A stretch of 9,391 nt of DNA from SCQX01 sp035720945 (GCA_035720945.1 DASTNK010000072.1:1-9391), one strand, 5' to 3'; shown: positions 1 to 6,896, numbered from the stretch's first letter. Translations and numbers: made by a program. Notes: generated by a model not told the origin, from the letters alone.

Positions 1-422
1 AGATCGCGGAGCACTGGCGCGGCTGGCTGGCCTACGGGCTGCACGGCCTGGTTTCACCGGGATTCGGGCTGCTGCTCGCGGGGCTGGTGGTGGCGTGGTA
101 CTGCTACCTCATCGACACACGCGTACCGGAGGCGCTGAGCAAGCGCTTCTCGGGCCTGTATACGCTGCTGGTCAACAAGTACTACGACGACTGGTTCAAC
201 GAGCAGGTGGTGGCGCGCGGCACGCGCGCGCTCGGGCGCGGTTTGTGGCAGGGCGGTGATCGCGGCGTGATCGACGGTATCGTCAACGGCAGTGCGCGGC
301 TGATCGGCTGGACGGCTTCAGTGGGTCGACTGATGCAGAGCGGATTCATCTATCACTACGCGTTTGCGATGATCATCGGCATCATGGCTCTCCTTACCTT
401 TTTCGTGCTGACGGTTCACTGA
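1..422 (+). CDS. nuoL: NADH-quinone oxidoreductase subunit L, C-terminal part (5' truncated by window)
   Basis: This is the last ~139 codons of NuoL, the largest antiporter-like proton-pumping subunit of the complex I membrane arm; the reading frame is already open at base 3. What can be seen is a hydrophobic segment (LLLAGLVVAWYCYL, about bases 72-113), then the LYTLLVNKYYDDWFNE stretch. That stretch matches the start of the long amphipathic lateral helix that NuoL runs along the NuoM and NuoN subunits. The amphipathic region continues to about base 340, and a final membrane helix (YHYAFAMIIGIMALLTFFVL) anchors the C-terminus. The TGA at 420-422 shares its A with the nuoM ATG (TGATG), so translation of the two is probably coupled. 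Identity rests on these C-terminal features plus the immediate nuoM-nuoN neighbours. Nothing indicates damage; the missing N-terminus is only the window edge. Confidence 0.95.
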   Translation, partial: IAEHWRGWLAYGLHGLVSPGFGLLLAGLVVAWYCYLIDTRVPEALSKRFSGLYTLLVNKYYDDWFNEQVVARGTRALGRGLWQGGDRGVIDGIVNGSARLIGWTASVGRLMQSGFIYHYAFAMIIGIMALLTFFVLTVH

Positions 423-1921
423 TGGCTGGCGATATGGCTTCTTCTACTCTCCCCTGGCTGACGCTCTCGATCTTCGTGCCGATCATCGCGGGCCTGCTCG
501 TGCTCGCGCTGGGCAGCGACAAACGGCCCGGTTTCACGCGCAAGCTGGCCCTGGTGGGCGCGGTGCTCGGGTTTCTGGTCACGTTGCCGTTGTACACGGG
601 CTTCAATCCGAACACGGCCAACATGCAGTTCGTCGAGAACGTGCCCTGGATCACGTCGCTGGCCATCAACTACCATCTGGGTGTCGACGGCATCTCGCTG
701 TGGTTCGTGCTGCTCACCTCGTTCATCACCGTCATCGTGGTGCTGGCGGGGTGGGAATCGGTCACGCACCGCGTGGCGCAGTACATGGCGGCGTTCCTGA
801 TCCTGTCCGGCTTCATGATCGGGGTGTTCGCCGCGCTCGACGGCATGCTGTTCTACATCTTCTTCGAAGCCACGCTCATCCCGATGTACATCATCATCGG
901 TGCCTGGGGCGGCCCGAACCGGGTGTACGCGGCCTTCAAGTTCTTCCTGTACACCCTGTTGGGTTCGCTGCTCACCCTGATCGCCTTCATCTATCTGTGG
1001 CACGCGTCGGGTGGCTCGTTCGACATCCTCACGTGGCAGAACACGCGGCTTGGCTACACCGCGCAGATCCTCATCTTCGTGGCCCTGATGGCCTCGTTCG
1101 CGGTGAAAGTGCCGATGTGGCCGGTGCACACGTGGTTGCCGGATGCGCACGTCGAGGCGCCCACGGGCGGTTCGGTGGTGCTGGCGGCCATCATGCTGAA
1201 GCTGGGCGCGTACGGTTACCTGCGTTTCTCGCTGCCTATCGCACCCGACGCCTCGCACAGCCTGGCCGGGTTGATCATCACGCTATCGCTGGTGGCGGTC
1301 ATCTACATTGGGCTCGTTGCCATCGTCCAGGACGACATGAAGAAACTGGTGGCGTATTCGTCCGTGGCCCACATGGGCTTCGTCACCTTGGGTTTCTTCA
1401 TCTTCAACACGGCGGGCGTCGAAGGCGCCATCATGCAGATGATCTCGCACGGCTTCGTGTCGGGTGCCATGTTCCTGTGCATCGGCGTCATGTACGACCG
1501 ACTGCACACGCGGCGCATCGCCGACTATGGTGGCGTCATCAACATGATGCCGCGCTTCGTCGCTTTCTTCGTGCTGTTCTCGATGGCCAACTGCGGCCTG
1601 CCGGGCACCAGCGGATTCGTGGGTGAGTTCACCGTCATCATGGGCGCGGTTCAGCACAACTTCTGGATCGGCCTGCTGGCGGCCACGGCCCTGATCTGGG
1701 GCGCGGGGTATTCGCTATGGATGCTCAAGCGCGTGGCCTATGGCGCCGTCGGCAACAACAAGGTCGGCACCATGAAAGACCTGAACAAGCGCGAATTCCT
1801 CATCATGGGGATCATGGCGATCGCGGTGCTGTACATGGGGATCTATCCCAAGCCGTTCTCCGACGTCATGCACTCGTCGGTACAGGCCTTGCTGCACCAT
1901 GTCTCCATTTCGAAACTGTAA
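422..1921 (+). CDS. nuoM: NADH-quinone oxidoreductase subunit M (antiporter-like proton channel)
   Basis: NuoM is one of three Mrp-antiporter-like subunits that pump protons across the inner membrane when complex I oxidises NADH. At 499 residues it is of normal length and almost wholly hydrophobic, with about 14 predicted membrane helices. The expected charged residues on the proton path are present: Glu149 in FFEATLIPMY (TM5), Lys229 in SFAVKVPMWPVHTWLPDAH (TM7), Lys260 in AAIMLKLGAYGY (TM8), Lys307/Lys308 in QDDMKKLVAYSSVAHMGF, and Glu402 in GTSGFVGEF (TM12). The first ATG (422) overlaps the nuoL stop and has no clear Shine-Dalgarno sequence, consistent with coupled re-initiation. An ATG at 434 (Met5) is a possible alternative start. 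It is followed after 12 bp by nuoN. No anomaly was seen. Confidence 0.97.
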   Translation: MAGDMASSTLPWLTLSIFVPIIAGLLVLALGSDKRPGFTRKLALVGAVLGFLVTLPLYTGFNPNTANMQFVENVPWITSLAINYHLGVDGISLWFVLLTSFITVIVVLAGWESVTHRVAQYMAAFLILSGFMIGVFAALDGMLFYIFFEATLIPMYIIIGAWGGPNRVYAAFKFFLYTLLGSLLTLIAFIYLWHASGGSFDILTWQNTRLGYTAQILIFVALMASFAVKVPMWPVHTWLPDAHVEAPTGGSVVLAAIMLKLGAYGYLRFSLPIAPDASHSLAGLIITLSLVAVIYIGLVAIVQDDMKKLVAYSSVAHMGFVTLGFFIFNTAGVEGAIMQMISHGFVSGAMFLCIGVMYDRLHTRRIADYGGVINMMPRFVAFFVLFSMANCGLPGTSGFVGEFTVIMGAVQHNFWIGLLAATALIWGAGYSLWMLKRVAYGAVGNNKVGTMKDLNKREFLIMGIMAIAVLYMGIYPKPFSDVMHSSVQALLHHVSISKL

Positions 1922-1933
1922 GCCTGGATCATT

Positions 1934-3418
1934 ATGCAAAGCTCTTTTCACATAGCCCTTGCGACCCCCGAGATTCTGCTGCTGATCCTGGCGACGCTGG
2001 TGCTGCTGGTCGACGGCTTCGGGAAGTCCGTACAGCGGCGCACCACCTTCGCGCTGACCCTGGTGTCGTTGCTCATCCTCACGCTGGTGTCGTTGTGGCA
2101 ATGGAGCGAGGGCGTGCATGGCAGCGCCTTCGGCGGCCTGTATGTCGTGGACCCGCTCTCGCATCTGCTGAAGATCGCCACCTATCTTGCCGTGGCGCTT
2201 ATCCTGGTCTACGGACGCGACTACGCCGAGGAACACGAGATCATGCTGACCGGGGGCGAGTTCTATTCGCTCACGCTCATGACACTGCTGGGCCAGATGG
2301 TGATGATCTCGGCCGGCAACATGATCACGGTGTACCTGGGAATCGAGTTGATGTCGTTCCCGCTGTATGCGCTCATCGCCCTGCGCCGCGACAACGTGGC
2401 GGCCACCGAGGCGGCCATGAAGTACTTCGTGCTGGGCGCGCTGGGCACCGGCATGCTGCTCTATGGCATGTCCATGATCTACGGCGCCACCGGCCAGCTG
2501 GGGTTGCAGCAGATCGCCCACGTCATCATCAGTGGTGGCGCGCATCGCCTGCCCGTGGTGTTCGGCACGGTGTTCGTCATTTCGGCCTTCGCGTTCAAGC
2601 TGGGCAACGCCCCGTTCCACATGTGGGTGCCCGACGTCTACCAGGGTTCACCCACCTCCGTCACCCTGGTCCTGAGCACCACGCCCTATCTGGCGGCCTT
2701 CGCGGCCATGGTGCGGATGGTCATGCTGGGCCTGCATGGCGTGGCGCTCGACTGGCAACCCATGTTGCTGATCCTGGCGGTGCTGTCGCTGGCGGTCGGG
2801 AACATCGTCGCCATTGCGCAGACCAACTTCAAGCGCATGCTGGCCTACTCCATGATCGCGCACATGGGTTATGTGTTCCTGGGGCTGTTGTCGGGCGTGG
2901 TGGCAAACCGTCCCGCGGCGCTCGAACAAGCCTACGGCGCCTCGCTGTTCTACCTGCTGATCTACGTGTTCTCGACCTCGCTGACCTTCGGCCTGATCGT
3001 GATCATGACCCGCAAGGGGATAGAATGTGACGAGATCTCCGATCTGAAAGGCCTGAATCGTCGCAATCCGGTGCTGGCCGGCGCGCTGCTCATGGCCATG
3101 TTCTCGCTGGCGGGCATTCCGCCGCTGGCCGGGTTCTATGCCAAACTGAGCGTGCTGCAGGTGTTGGTGGGCGCGGATCATGTGACGATCGCGGTGGTGG
3201 CGGTCATGCTGTCGCTGATCGGCGCGTTCTATTATCTGCGTGTCGTCAAGGTGGCGTATTTCGAAGACCCCGAGGGCGAGGTCATCACCGGCTCCGCCGG
3301 CACGGTCGCCAACGGGCTGCTGTCGCTCAACGGCCTGTTGCTGCTGGGGCTGGGGGTGTTGCCCGGCGGCCTGATGGCCTTGTGCATCAAGGCCATCGGC
3401 AGCTCGCTGGGGCTATAG
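1934..3418 (+). CDS. nuoN: NADH-quinone oxidoreductase subunit N (antiporter-like proton channel)
   Basis: NuoN is the antiporter-like complex I subunit nearest the quinone-side junction of the membrane arm. It is 494 residues with about 14 predicted membrane helices. Family signatures are GIELMSFPLYALIAL with Glu138 (TM5), FAFKLGNAPFHMWVPDVYQG with Lys222 (TM7), NFKRMLAYSMIAHMGY (around Lys300) and SLAGIPPLAGFYAKLSVL with Lys404 (TM12). One oddity is that the TM8 position, usually a lysine (K247 in E. coli numbering as I recall it), reads Tyr252 in LSTTPYLAAFAAM; see findings. The start follows a weak GGA (1926-1928). The gene lies 12 bp after nuoM, and the operon continues with a DUF2818 gene. 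The C-terminus is intact, ending in TAG. Confidence 0.97.
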   Translation: MQSSFHIALATPEILLLILATLVLLVDGFGKSVQRRTTFALTLVSLLILTLVSLWQWSEGVHGSAFGGLYVVDPLSHLLKIATYLAVALILVYGRDYAEEHEIMLTGGEFYSLTLMTLLGQMVMISAGNMITVYLGIELMSFPLYALIALRRDNVAATEAAMKYFVLGALGTGMLLYGMSMIYGATGQLGLQQIAHVIISGGAHRLPVVFGTVFVISAFAFKLGNAPFHMWVPDVYQGSPTSVTLVLSTTPYLAAFAAMVRMVMLGLHGVALDWQPMLLILAVLSLAVGNIVAIAQTNFKRMLAYSMIAHMGYVFLGLLSGVVANRPAALEQAYGASLFYLLIYVFSTSLTFGLIVIMTRKGIECDEISDLKGLNRRNPVLAGALLMAMFSLAGIPPLAGFYAKLSVLQVLVGADHVTIAVVAVMLSLIGAFYYLRVVKVAYFEDPEGEVITGSAGTVANGLLSLNGLLLLGLGVLPGGLMALCIKAIGSSLGL

Positions 3419-3495
3419 GGCGAGGGCTGAAAGCCTCTTCCGCCGGTCGGGGTATTCGCACCGTGGGCCGGCCTTGCGGCACAATGGAACATTAA

Positions 3496-3505
3496 CTTCG
3501 CGAAG
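3496..3505. promoter_or_regulatory. 10 bp perfect palindrome overlapping the DUF2818 ribosome binding region
   Basis: CTTCGCGAAG is a perfect palindrome six bases before the DUF2818 ATG, and it overlaps the purine-rich AAGAGAGG that would serve as the ribosome binding site. The 93 bp nuoN-DUF2818 gap also contains a small hairpin just after the nuoN stop (GAGGGCT-GAA-AGCCTC, 3422-3437, with one bulged G). Neither has a T-run, so I do not call a terminator. Function is unproven. Confidence 0.3.
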
Positions 3506-3511
3506 AGAGGC

Positions 3512-4120
3512 ATGGAACAGTCCACCGCAGTTTGGTTCGTCATTGTGCTGGCCATCGTCACCGCCAACCTCCCGTTCCTGATCGAACGGCCGCTGCTCGC
3601 GCTGCCATGGGCCCGGGAGGGTGACGCGCGGCCGTCCGGCGCGCGCTGGCTGGAATCGCTGGTGTTCTTCCTGCTGCTGGTGGCGCTGGGCTATTTCATC
3701 CGCCCGCTCATCGGCACGGCGACTTTCTCCGGCGCCGATCCCCTGTCGGTGCTGCTGTTCCTGGGCAAACTGGCAGGGGGGCTGATCGCGGCGGTGTTGC
3801 TGCTGTCGTACACCGGCTGGCGCCTGCGCGGCATGGCCGTGCGCAAGCCGTTTTTCGAGCGGCTGCTGGAGGTCCTGGTTTTTTATGCGCTGGTGGGCAT
3901 GCTGGGTTTCGGATTCGAGATGAACATCGGTAACCCGTTCACGCAGGGCTGGCAGTTCTATGCCGTGTCGCTGAGCCTGTTCCTGGTGCTGGCTTATCCG
4001 GGATTTGTCTATCGCTACCTGATGCGCCATCACGCGCCCGCCCGGAAAGGCCCGGCGGCAAAACCCGCGCGCCCGTCGGCGTCAAGCACGTCTTCGCACG
4101 CCGCATCGCACGGCGGCTGA
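3512..4120 (+). CDS. DUF2818 family membrane protein at the end of the nuo operon
   Basis: This small membrane protein of unknown function is one that, from memory, commonly follows nuoN in beta-proteobacteria. Its position suggests a role linked to complex I, such as assembly or stability, but nothing in the sequence proves this. The N-terminus (VWFVIVLAIVTANLPFLIER) and C-terminus (FYAVSLSLFLVLAYPGFVYRYL) match the DUF2818 pattern. Predicted membrane helices lie near residues 6-22, 48-66, 76-100, 118-135 and 150-168. At 202 residues it is about twice the length I expect for the family (~100). The extra middle contains a segment (45-68) resembling residues 117-140, which suggests internal duplication. 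The tail from 173 on is a polar, Ala/Ser/Lys-rich, probably disordered extension. The start is preceded by GAGAGG only one base from the ATG, with AAGAG a little further upstream, and part of it lies in a 10 bp palindrome. Confidence 0.85.
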   Translation: MEQSTAVWFVIVLAIVTANLPFLIERPLLALPWAREGDARPSGARWLESLVFFLLLVALGYFIRPLIGTATFSGADPLSVLLFLGKLAGGLIAAVLLLSYTGWRLRGMAVRKPFFERLLEVLVFYALVGMLGFGFEMNIGNPFTQGWQFYAVSLSLFLVLAYPGFVYRYLMRHHAPARKGPAAKPARPSASSTSSHAASHGG

Positions 4121-4135
4121 GCCCGACTCCTCCAC

Positions 4136-4273
4136 GCATGCCATCACCGCAAGCTGTCCGCCGGGGCCTGGGGTGGGGCCGGTGTAAGGCGCCCGCCCGG
4201 ACGCGGCAAATCCGGATGAAGCACGCCGTGCCGGAACCGCCCCAGGCCCCGGTGGACAGCGTCTTCAGATACC
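4136..4273 (+). repeat. Intergenic hairpin repeat, copy A (long form)
   Basis: This non-coding element lies 15 bp after the DUF2818 stop. Its core is a 21 bp stem, 4153-4173 pairing with 4240-4260. Twenty pairs are Watson-Crick and one is a G-T wobble (4160/4253). The 66-base loop carries GGCCGGTGTAAGGCG and a smaller nested hairpin (GCAC-GCC-GTGC, 4221-4231). A second copy lies in opposite orientation at 6669-6771. The outer 56 bases match copy B at 50 positions and the last 34 bases match at 30; only the central 48 bases are unrelated. The sharp edges (GCATGCC at one end, ATACC at the other) mark the repeat limits. It could be a REP/BIME-like element, a small non-autonomous mobile element or a 3'-end RNA structure. 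There is no T-tract, so it is not a classical terminator. Confidence 0.85.
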
Positions 4274-4359
4274 AACAAACAACGCCGCAAAACCCCAGAA
4301 AACCCCTGAAGAATACCCTCGGCTCTCAACCCCCAAGTCAACACCTGAACCAGAAATAC

Positions 4360-4390
4360 GTTAGTAGTTGATCATATAACTACTATAATT
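4360..4390 (+). promoter_or_regulatory. Probable ovoA promoter overlapped by an 8+8 bp operator-like inverted repeat
   Basis: An AT-rich island stands out in GC-rich surroundings 87-117 bp before ovoA. It holds a perfect inverted repeat, TAGTAGTT (4362-4369), an 8-base spacer, then AACTACTA (4378-4385). A consensus -10 box TATAAT (4384-4389) overlaps the right arm by two bases. At 17 bp spacing the -35 position would be TTAGTA (4361-4366), a weak match within the left arm. A dimeric regulator bound here would cover the promoter, so repression is the natural guess; the regulator family cannot be told. Further upstream is a 10-base-period direct repeat of AAAACCCC (4289-4296, 4299-4306). Downstream is a short palindrome CTGAT-A-ATCAG (4394-4404). 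The rest of the ~87 bp leader shows only a small CCGGC/GCCGG hairpin. Confidence 0.5.
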
Positions 4391-4476
4391 GGACTGATAA
4401 TCAGCACTTACCCGCCCGAGCGGCGCCGGCTGGTCTTGAGGCCGGATCGTTCAGTGCAATTTCCGGAAAACCGTCC

Positions 4477-6639
4477 ATGCATTCGATCTCCAGCATCGCC
4501 CCCAAAAATCCTTCCCCACAAGAATGCAGCGAACCGGCGCTGATGCCGCGCACGCCCAATCTGGCCGACCCCGACGTCAACCGCCTGCGCGCCACGCTGC
4601 GTGAATACTTCACGGCCACGTTCGACCGTTATGAATCCCTCTTCGAGTGCCTGGCTAATGACGAGGCGTTTGTCGTCAAATCTATTTCACTACGCCATCC
4701 GCTGATTTTCTACTTCGGCCATACCGCCACGTTCTTCGTCAACAAGCTGCTGCTGGCGCGTCTCATCGACCAGCGCATCGATGCCCGGCTGGAGTCGATC
4801 TTCGCCGTGGGCGTGGATGAAATGAGCTGGGACGATCTGGACGACGCGAATTACGAGTGGCCGTCGGTGGACGAGGTGCGCCGCTACCGCGACAAAGTGC
4901 GCGCGCTGGTCACGCGGCTCATCGACAAGACGCCGTTGCAGTCACCCATAGGCTGGGACAGCCCATGGTGGGCCATCGTCATGGGTATCGAGCACGAGCG
5001 CATCCACTTGGAAACCTCGTCGGTGTTGATCCGCCAGCACGCCTTGCAATATGTGCGGCCCTCCGAGAACTGGGTGGCACTGAACGCCGAGGCCGGCTCG
5101 CCGCCTGACAATGACCTGGTGCGCGTGCATGGCGGCATGGTGCGCGTGGGCAAGGCGCTTTCTTCCGCGCAGTACGGCTGGGACAACGAATACGGTCGCC
5201 ATGAAGAGTACGTCAACGATTTTCAGGCCAGCCGTTATCTGGTCAGCAACGCCGAGTTCCTGCTGTTCGTCGAGGCGGGTGGCTATCAAAATCCCGACTA
5301 TTGGGAAGAAGAAGGCCGCAAGTGGCTGGCGTTCAGCCAGGTCACGCATCCCACATTCTGGGTGCCGCACGGCGAGGCCTGGCGCCTGCGCCTCATGACC
5401 GAAGAAGCGCCCATGCCGTGGGACTGGCCGGTGGAGACCAATTACCACGAGGCCAAGGCGTTCTGTAATTGGAAGAAGGCTGAAACCGGCCAATCAGTGC
5501 GCCTGCCCACCGAAGACGAATGGTATCGCCTGTACGACGTGGCGGGTCTGAGCGACCCGGGCGAGTCGCGCGTGGCGGCCAACCTGCAACTTGATCATTG
5601 GGCTTCGTCGTGTCCGGTCGACCGCTTCCGCCAAGGCCAGTTTTATGATGTGGTGGGCAACGTCTGGCAATGGACCGAGACCCCCACGTACCCGTTCGAT
5701 GGCTTCGACACGCACCCCTGGTACGATGACTTCACCACGCCCACTTTCGATGGACGCCACAACCTGATCAAGGGCGGATCCTGGATTTCCTGTGGCAACG
5801 AAGCCGTGCGTGCCTCACGCTACGCCTTCCGTCGCCACTTCTTCCAGCATGCGGGCTTCCGCTATGTGGTGTCCGACGAGACGCCTGTGAACCTCAGTCC
5901 GTATTACGAAACCGACAAACTCATGTCCGAGTACGCGGAATTCCACTACGGCGCCGAATACTTCGGCGTGCCGAATTTCTCGCGCAGCCTGGTGGAACTG
6001 GCCAGGCCGTTCCTGGAAGGCCGGCCGCGTGTCAACGCCTTGGATCTGGGTTGTGCTTCGGGGCGAGCCTCGTTTGAACTGGCGCGACACTTCGACCACG
6101 TGACCGGTGTCGATTTCTCGGCCCGGTTCATTGAGCAAGGCGTGTTGCTGGCGGGGCAGGGCGTGCTGCGCTACACGCTGGCTGATGAAGGCGAACTGGT
6201 GTCGTATTGCGCCAGCAGCCTGGCGGAGCTGGGCCTAGACGACGTGCGCAACAAGGTGGCGTTCTTCCAAGGTGATGCGTGCAACCTGAAGCCGCAGTAC
6301 GCCGGCTACGACTTCGTGCTGGCCGCGAATCTCATCGACCGCCTTTACAGTCCGGCCAAGTTCCTGGATGCCATCCATGAGCGCATCGTGCCCGGCGGTG
6401 TGCTCATGATCGCCTCGCCCTACACTTGGCTGGTCGAGCATACGCCGCGCGAAGCCTGGATAGGCGGATTCAAGAAAGATGGCGAAAGCTACACCACGCT
6501 GGATGGTCTGAAGGCGCATCTGGGCGCGCATTTCCGCCTGCTGCACGGGCCGGCCGAAGTGCCGTTCGTCATTCGTGAAACCAAGCGGAAATTCCAGCAC
6601 ACGCTGTCGGAAGTGACATTGTGGGAGCGGGTGAGGTAG
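4477..6639 (+). CDS. ovoA: OvoA: 5-histidylcysteine sulfoxide synthase / 4-mercaptohistidine N1-methyltransferase
   Basis: This cytoplasmic bifunctional enzyme of ovothiol A biosynthesis has an iron centre that joins cysteine to C5 of histidine with O2 to give the sulfoxide. After a separate PLP lyase (OvoB) cleaves it, the C-terminal domain methylates 5-thiohistidine with SAM. The three domains run in order. A DinB-like part (about 35-190) has iron ligands expected at His82 (YFGHTATF), His173 and His177 (HERIHLE). An FGE-sulfatase/SUMF1-like part (about 210-465) has RLPTEDEWYRL, GNVWQWTE, KGGSW and RRHFFQHAGFRYV. A class I methyltransferase (about 475-720) has the SAM motif LDLGCASGR (522-530). 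The length of 720 residues and the fused methyltransferase separate it from ergothioneine EgtB. The start at 4477 has a weak GGAAAA 7-12 bases upstream; Met23 (4543) is an alternative without a ribosome site. It is a single-gene unit with ovoB absent nearby, flanked by inverted copies of a hairpin repeat. Confidence 0.93.
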   Translation: MHSISSIAPKNPSPQECSEPALMPRTPNLADPDVNRLRATLREYFTATFDRYESLFECLANDEAFVVKSISLRHPLIFYFGHTATFFVNKLLLARLIDQRIDARLESIFAVGVDEMSWDDLDDANYEWPSVDEVRRYRDKVRALVTRLIDKTPLQSPIGWDSPWWAIVMGIEHERIHLETSSVLIRQHALQYVRPSENWVALNAEAGSPPDNDLVRVHGGMVRVGKALSSAQYGWDNEYGRHEEYVNDFQASRYLVSNAEFLLFVEAGGYQNPDYWEEEGRKWLAFSQVTHPTFWVPHGEAWRLRLMTEEAPMPWDWPVETNYHEAKAFCNWKKAETGQSVRLPTEDEWYRLYDVAGLSDPGESRVAANLQLDHWASSCPVDRFRQGQFYDVVGNVWQWTETPTYPFDGFDTHPWYDDFTTPTFDGRHNLIKGGSWISCGNEAVRASRYAFRRHFFQHAGFRYVVSDETPVNLSPYYETDKLMSEYAEFHYGAEYFGVPNFSRSLVELARPFLEGRPRVNALDLGCASGRASFELARHFDHVTGVDFSARFIEQGVLLAGQGVLRYTLADEGELVSYCASSLAELGLDDVRNKVAFFQGDACNLKPQYAGYDFVLAANLIDRLYSPAKFLDAIHERIVPGGVLMIASPYTWLVEHTPREAWIGGFKKDGESYTTLDGLKAHLGAHFRLLHGPAEVPFVIRETKRKFQHTLSEVTLWERVR

Positions 6640-6668
6640 GGAAGTTGTTTGCAGAATTGGGCATGATG

Positions 6669-6771
6669 GGTATTTGAAGGCGCTGTCCATCGAGGCCTGG
6701 GGTGGATCCGGCGCACGCCTTACACCGGCCCCACCCCAGGCCTCGATGGACAGCTCGTGGTGACGGCATGC
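6669..6771 (-). repeat. Intergenic hairpin repeat, copy B (short form, inverted relative to copy A)
   Basis: This is the second copy of the element at 4136-4273, in reverse orientation, 29 bp after the ovoA stop. Its stem is a perfect 24 bp inverted repeat, 6682-6705 with 6731-6754. After a two-base mismatch it continues as CCGG/CCGG (6708-6711 with 6725-6728). The central variable part is 13 bases instead of 48, so this is a deleted or short version. All ten differences from copy A in the aligned 90 bases are transitions. Two stem base pairs changed on both sides (C-G to T-A and G-C to A-T), and one changed from G-T to A-T, so pairing is preserved. A very stable RNA hairpin here could stop 3' decay or readthrough from ovoA, but there is no T-tract. 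Confidence 0.85.
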
Positions 6772-6882
6772 CGGGGGAGGGGGCCAACCAGCCCGCCTCA
6801 TTCGCGTATAGATCGGTGTCGCCAATGTCCATCACCAATGCGAGTAAGATGAAGACGTGGCGTTTGGCGCTGGGGTGAGCCC

Positions 6883-6889
6883 GGGAGGG
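6883..6889 (+). promoter_or_regulatory. Ribosome binding site of the nfeD-family gene
   Basis: GGGAGGG lies seven bases before the ATG at 6897 and fixes that start. The preceding 110 bp after the repeat contain no promoter I can support; TATAGAT (6807-6813) and TAAGAT (6845-6850) are -10-like but lack recognisable -35 partners. Confidence 0.7.
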
Positions 6890-6896
6890 CGCCGAT

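Noticed and set aside
416..1258. 280-codon minus-strand frame opposite nuoM
   Set aside because: It is rich in Arg, His, Gln and Glu, the usual antisense shadow of a high-GC membrane protein gene, and nuoM is certain here.
4289..4306. AAAACCCC direct repeat as a CRISPR-like or iteron array
   Set aside because: There are only two short units with a two-base gap and no further copies, which is too little to be an array or origin.
4138..4371. 77-codon reading frame (MPSPQAVRRGLGWGRCKA...) on the + strand
   Set aside because: It lies almost wholly within hairpin repeat copy A. Copy B gives the same peptide start on the - strand, so the apparent conservation comes from the repeat. There is no good ribosome site, and it ends in the AT-rich promoter region.
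4477..6639. EgtB (ergothioneine sulfoxide synthase) instead of OvoA
   Set aside because: The fused C-terminal methyltransferase and total length of 720 residues fit OvoA, and no EgtD-type methyltransferase gene is adjacent.
6682..6754. Classical Rho-independent terminator for ovoA
   Set aside because: The stem is very strong, but no T-run follows on either strand and the sequence is a dispersed repeat, so it is listed as a repeat with a possible 3'-end role.
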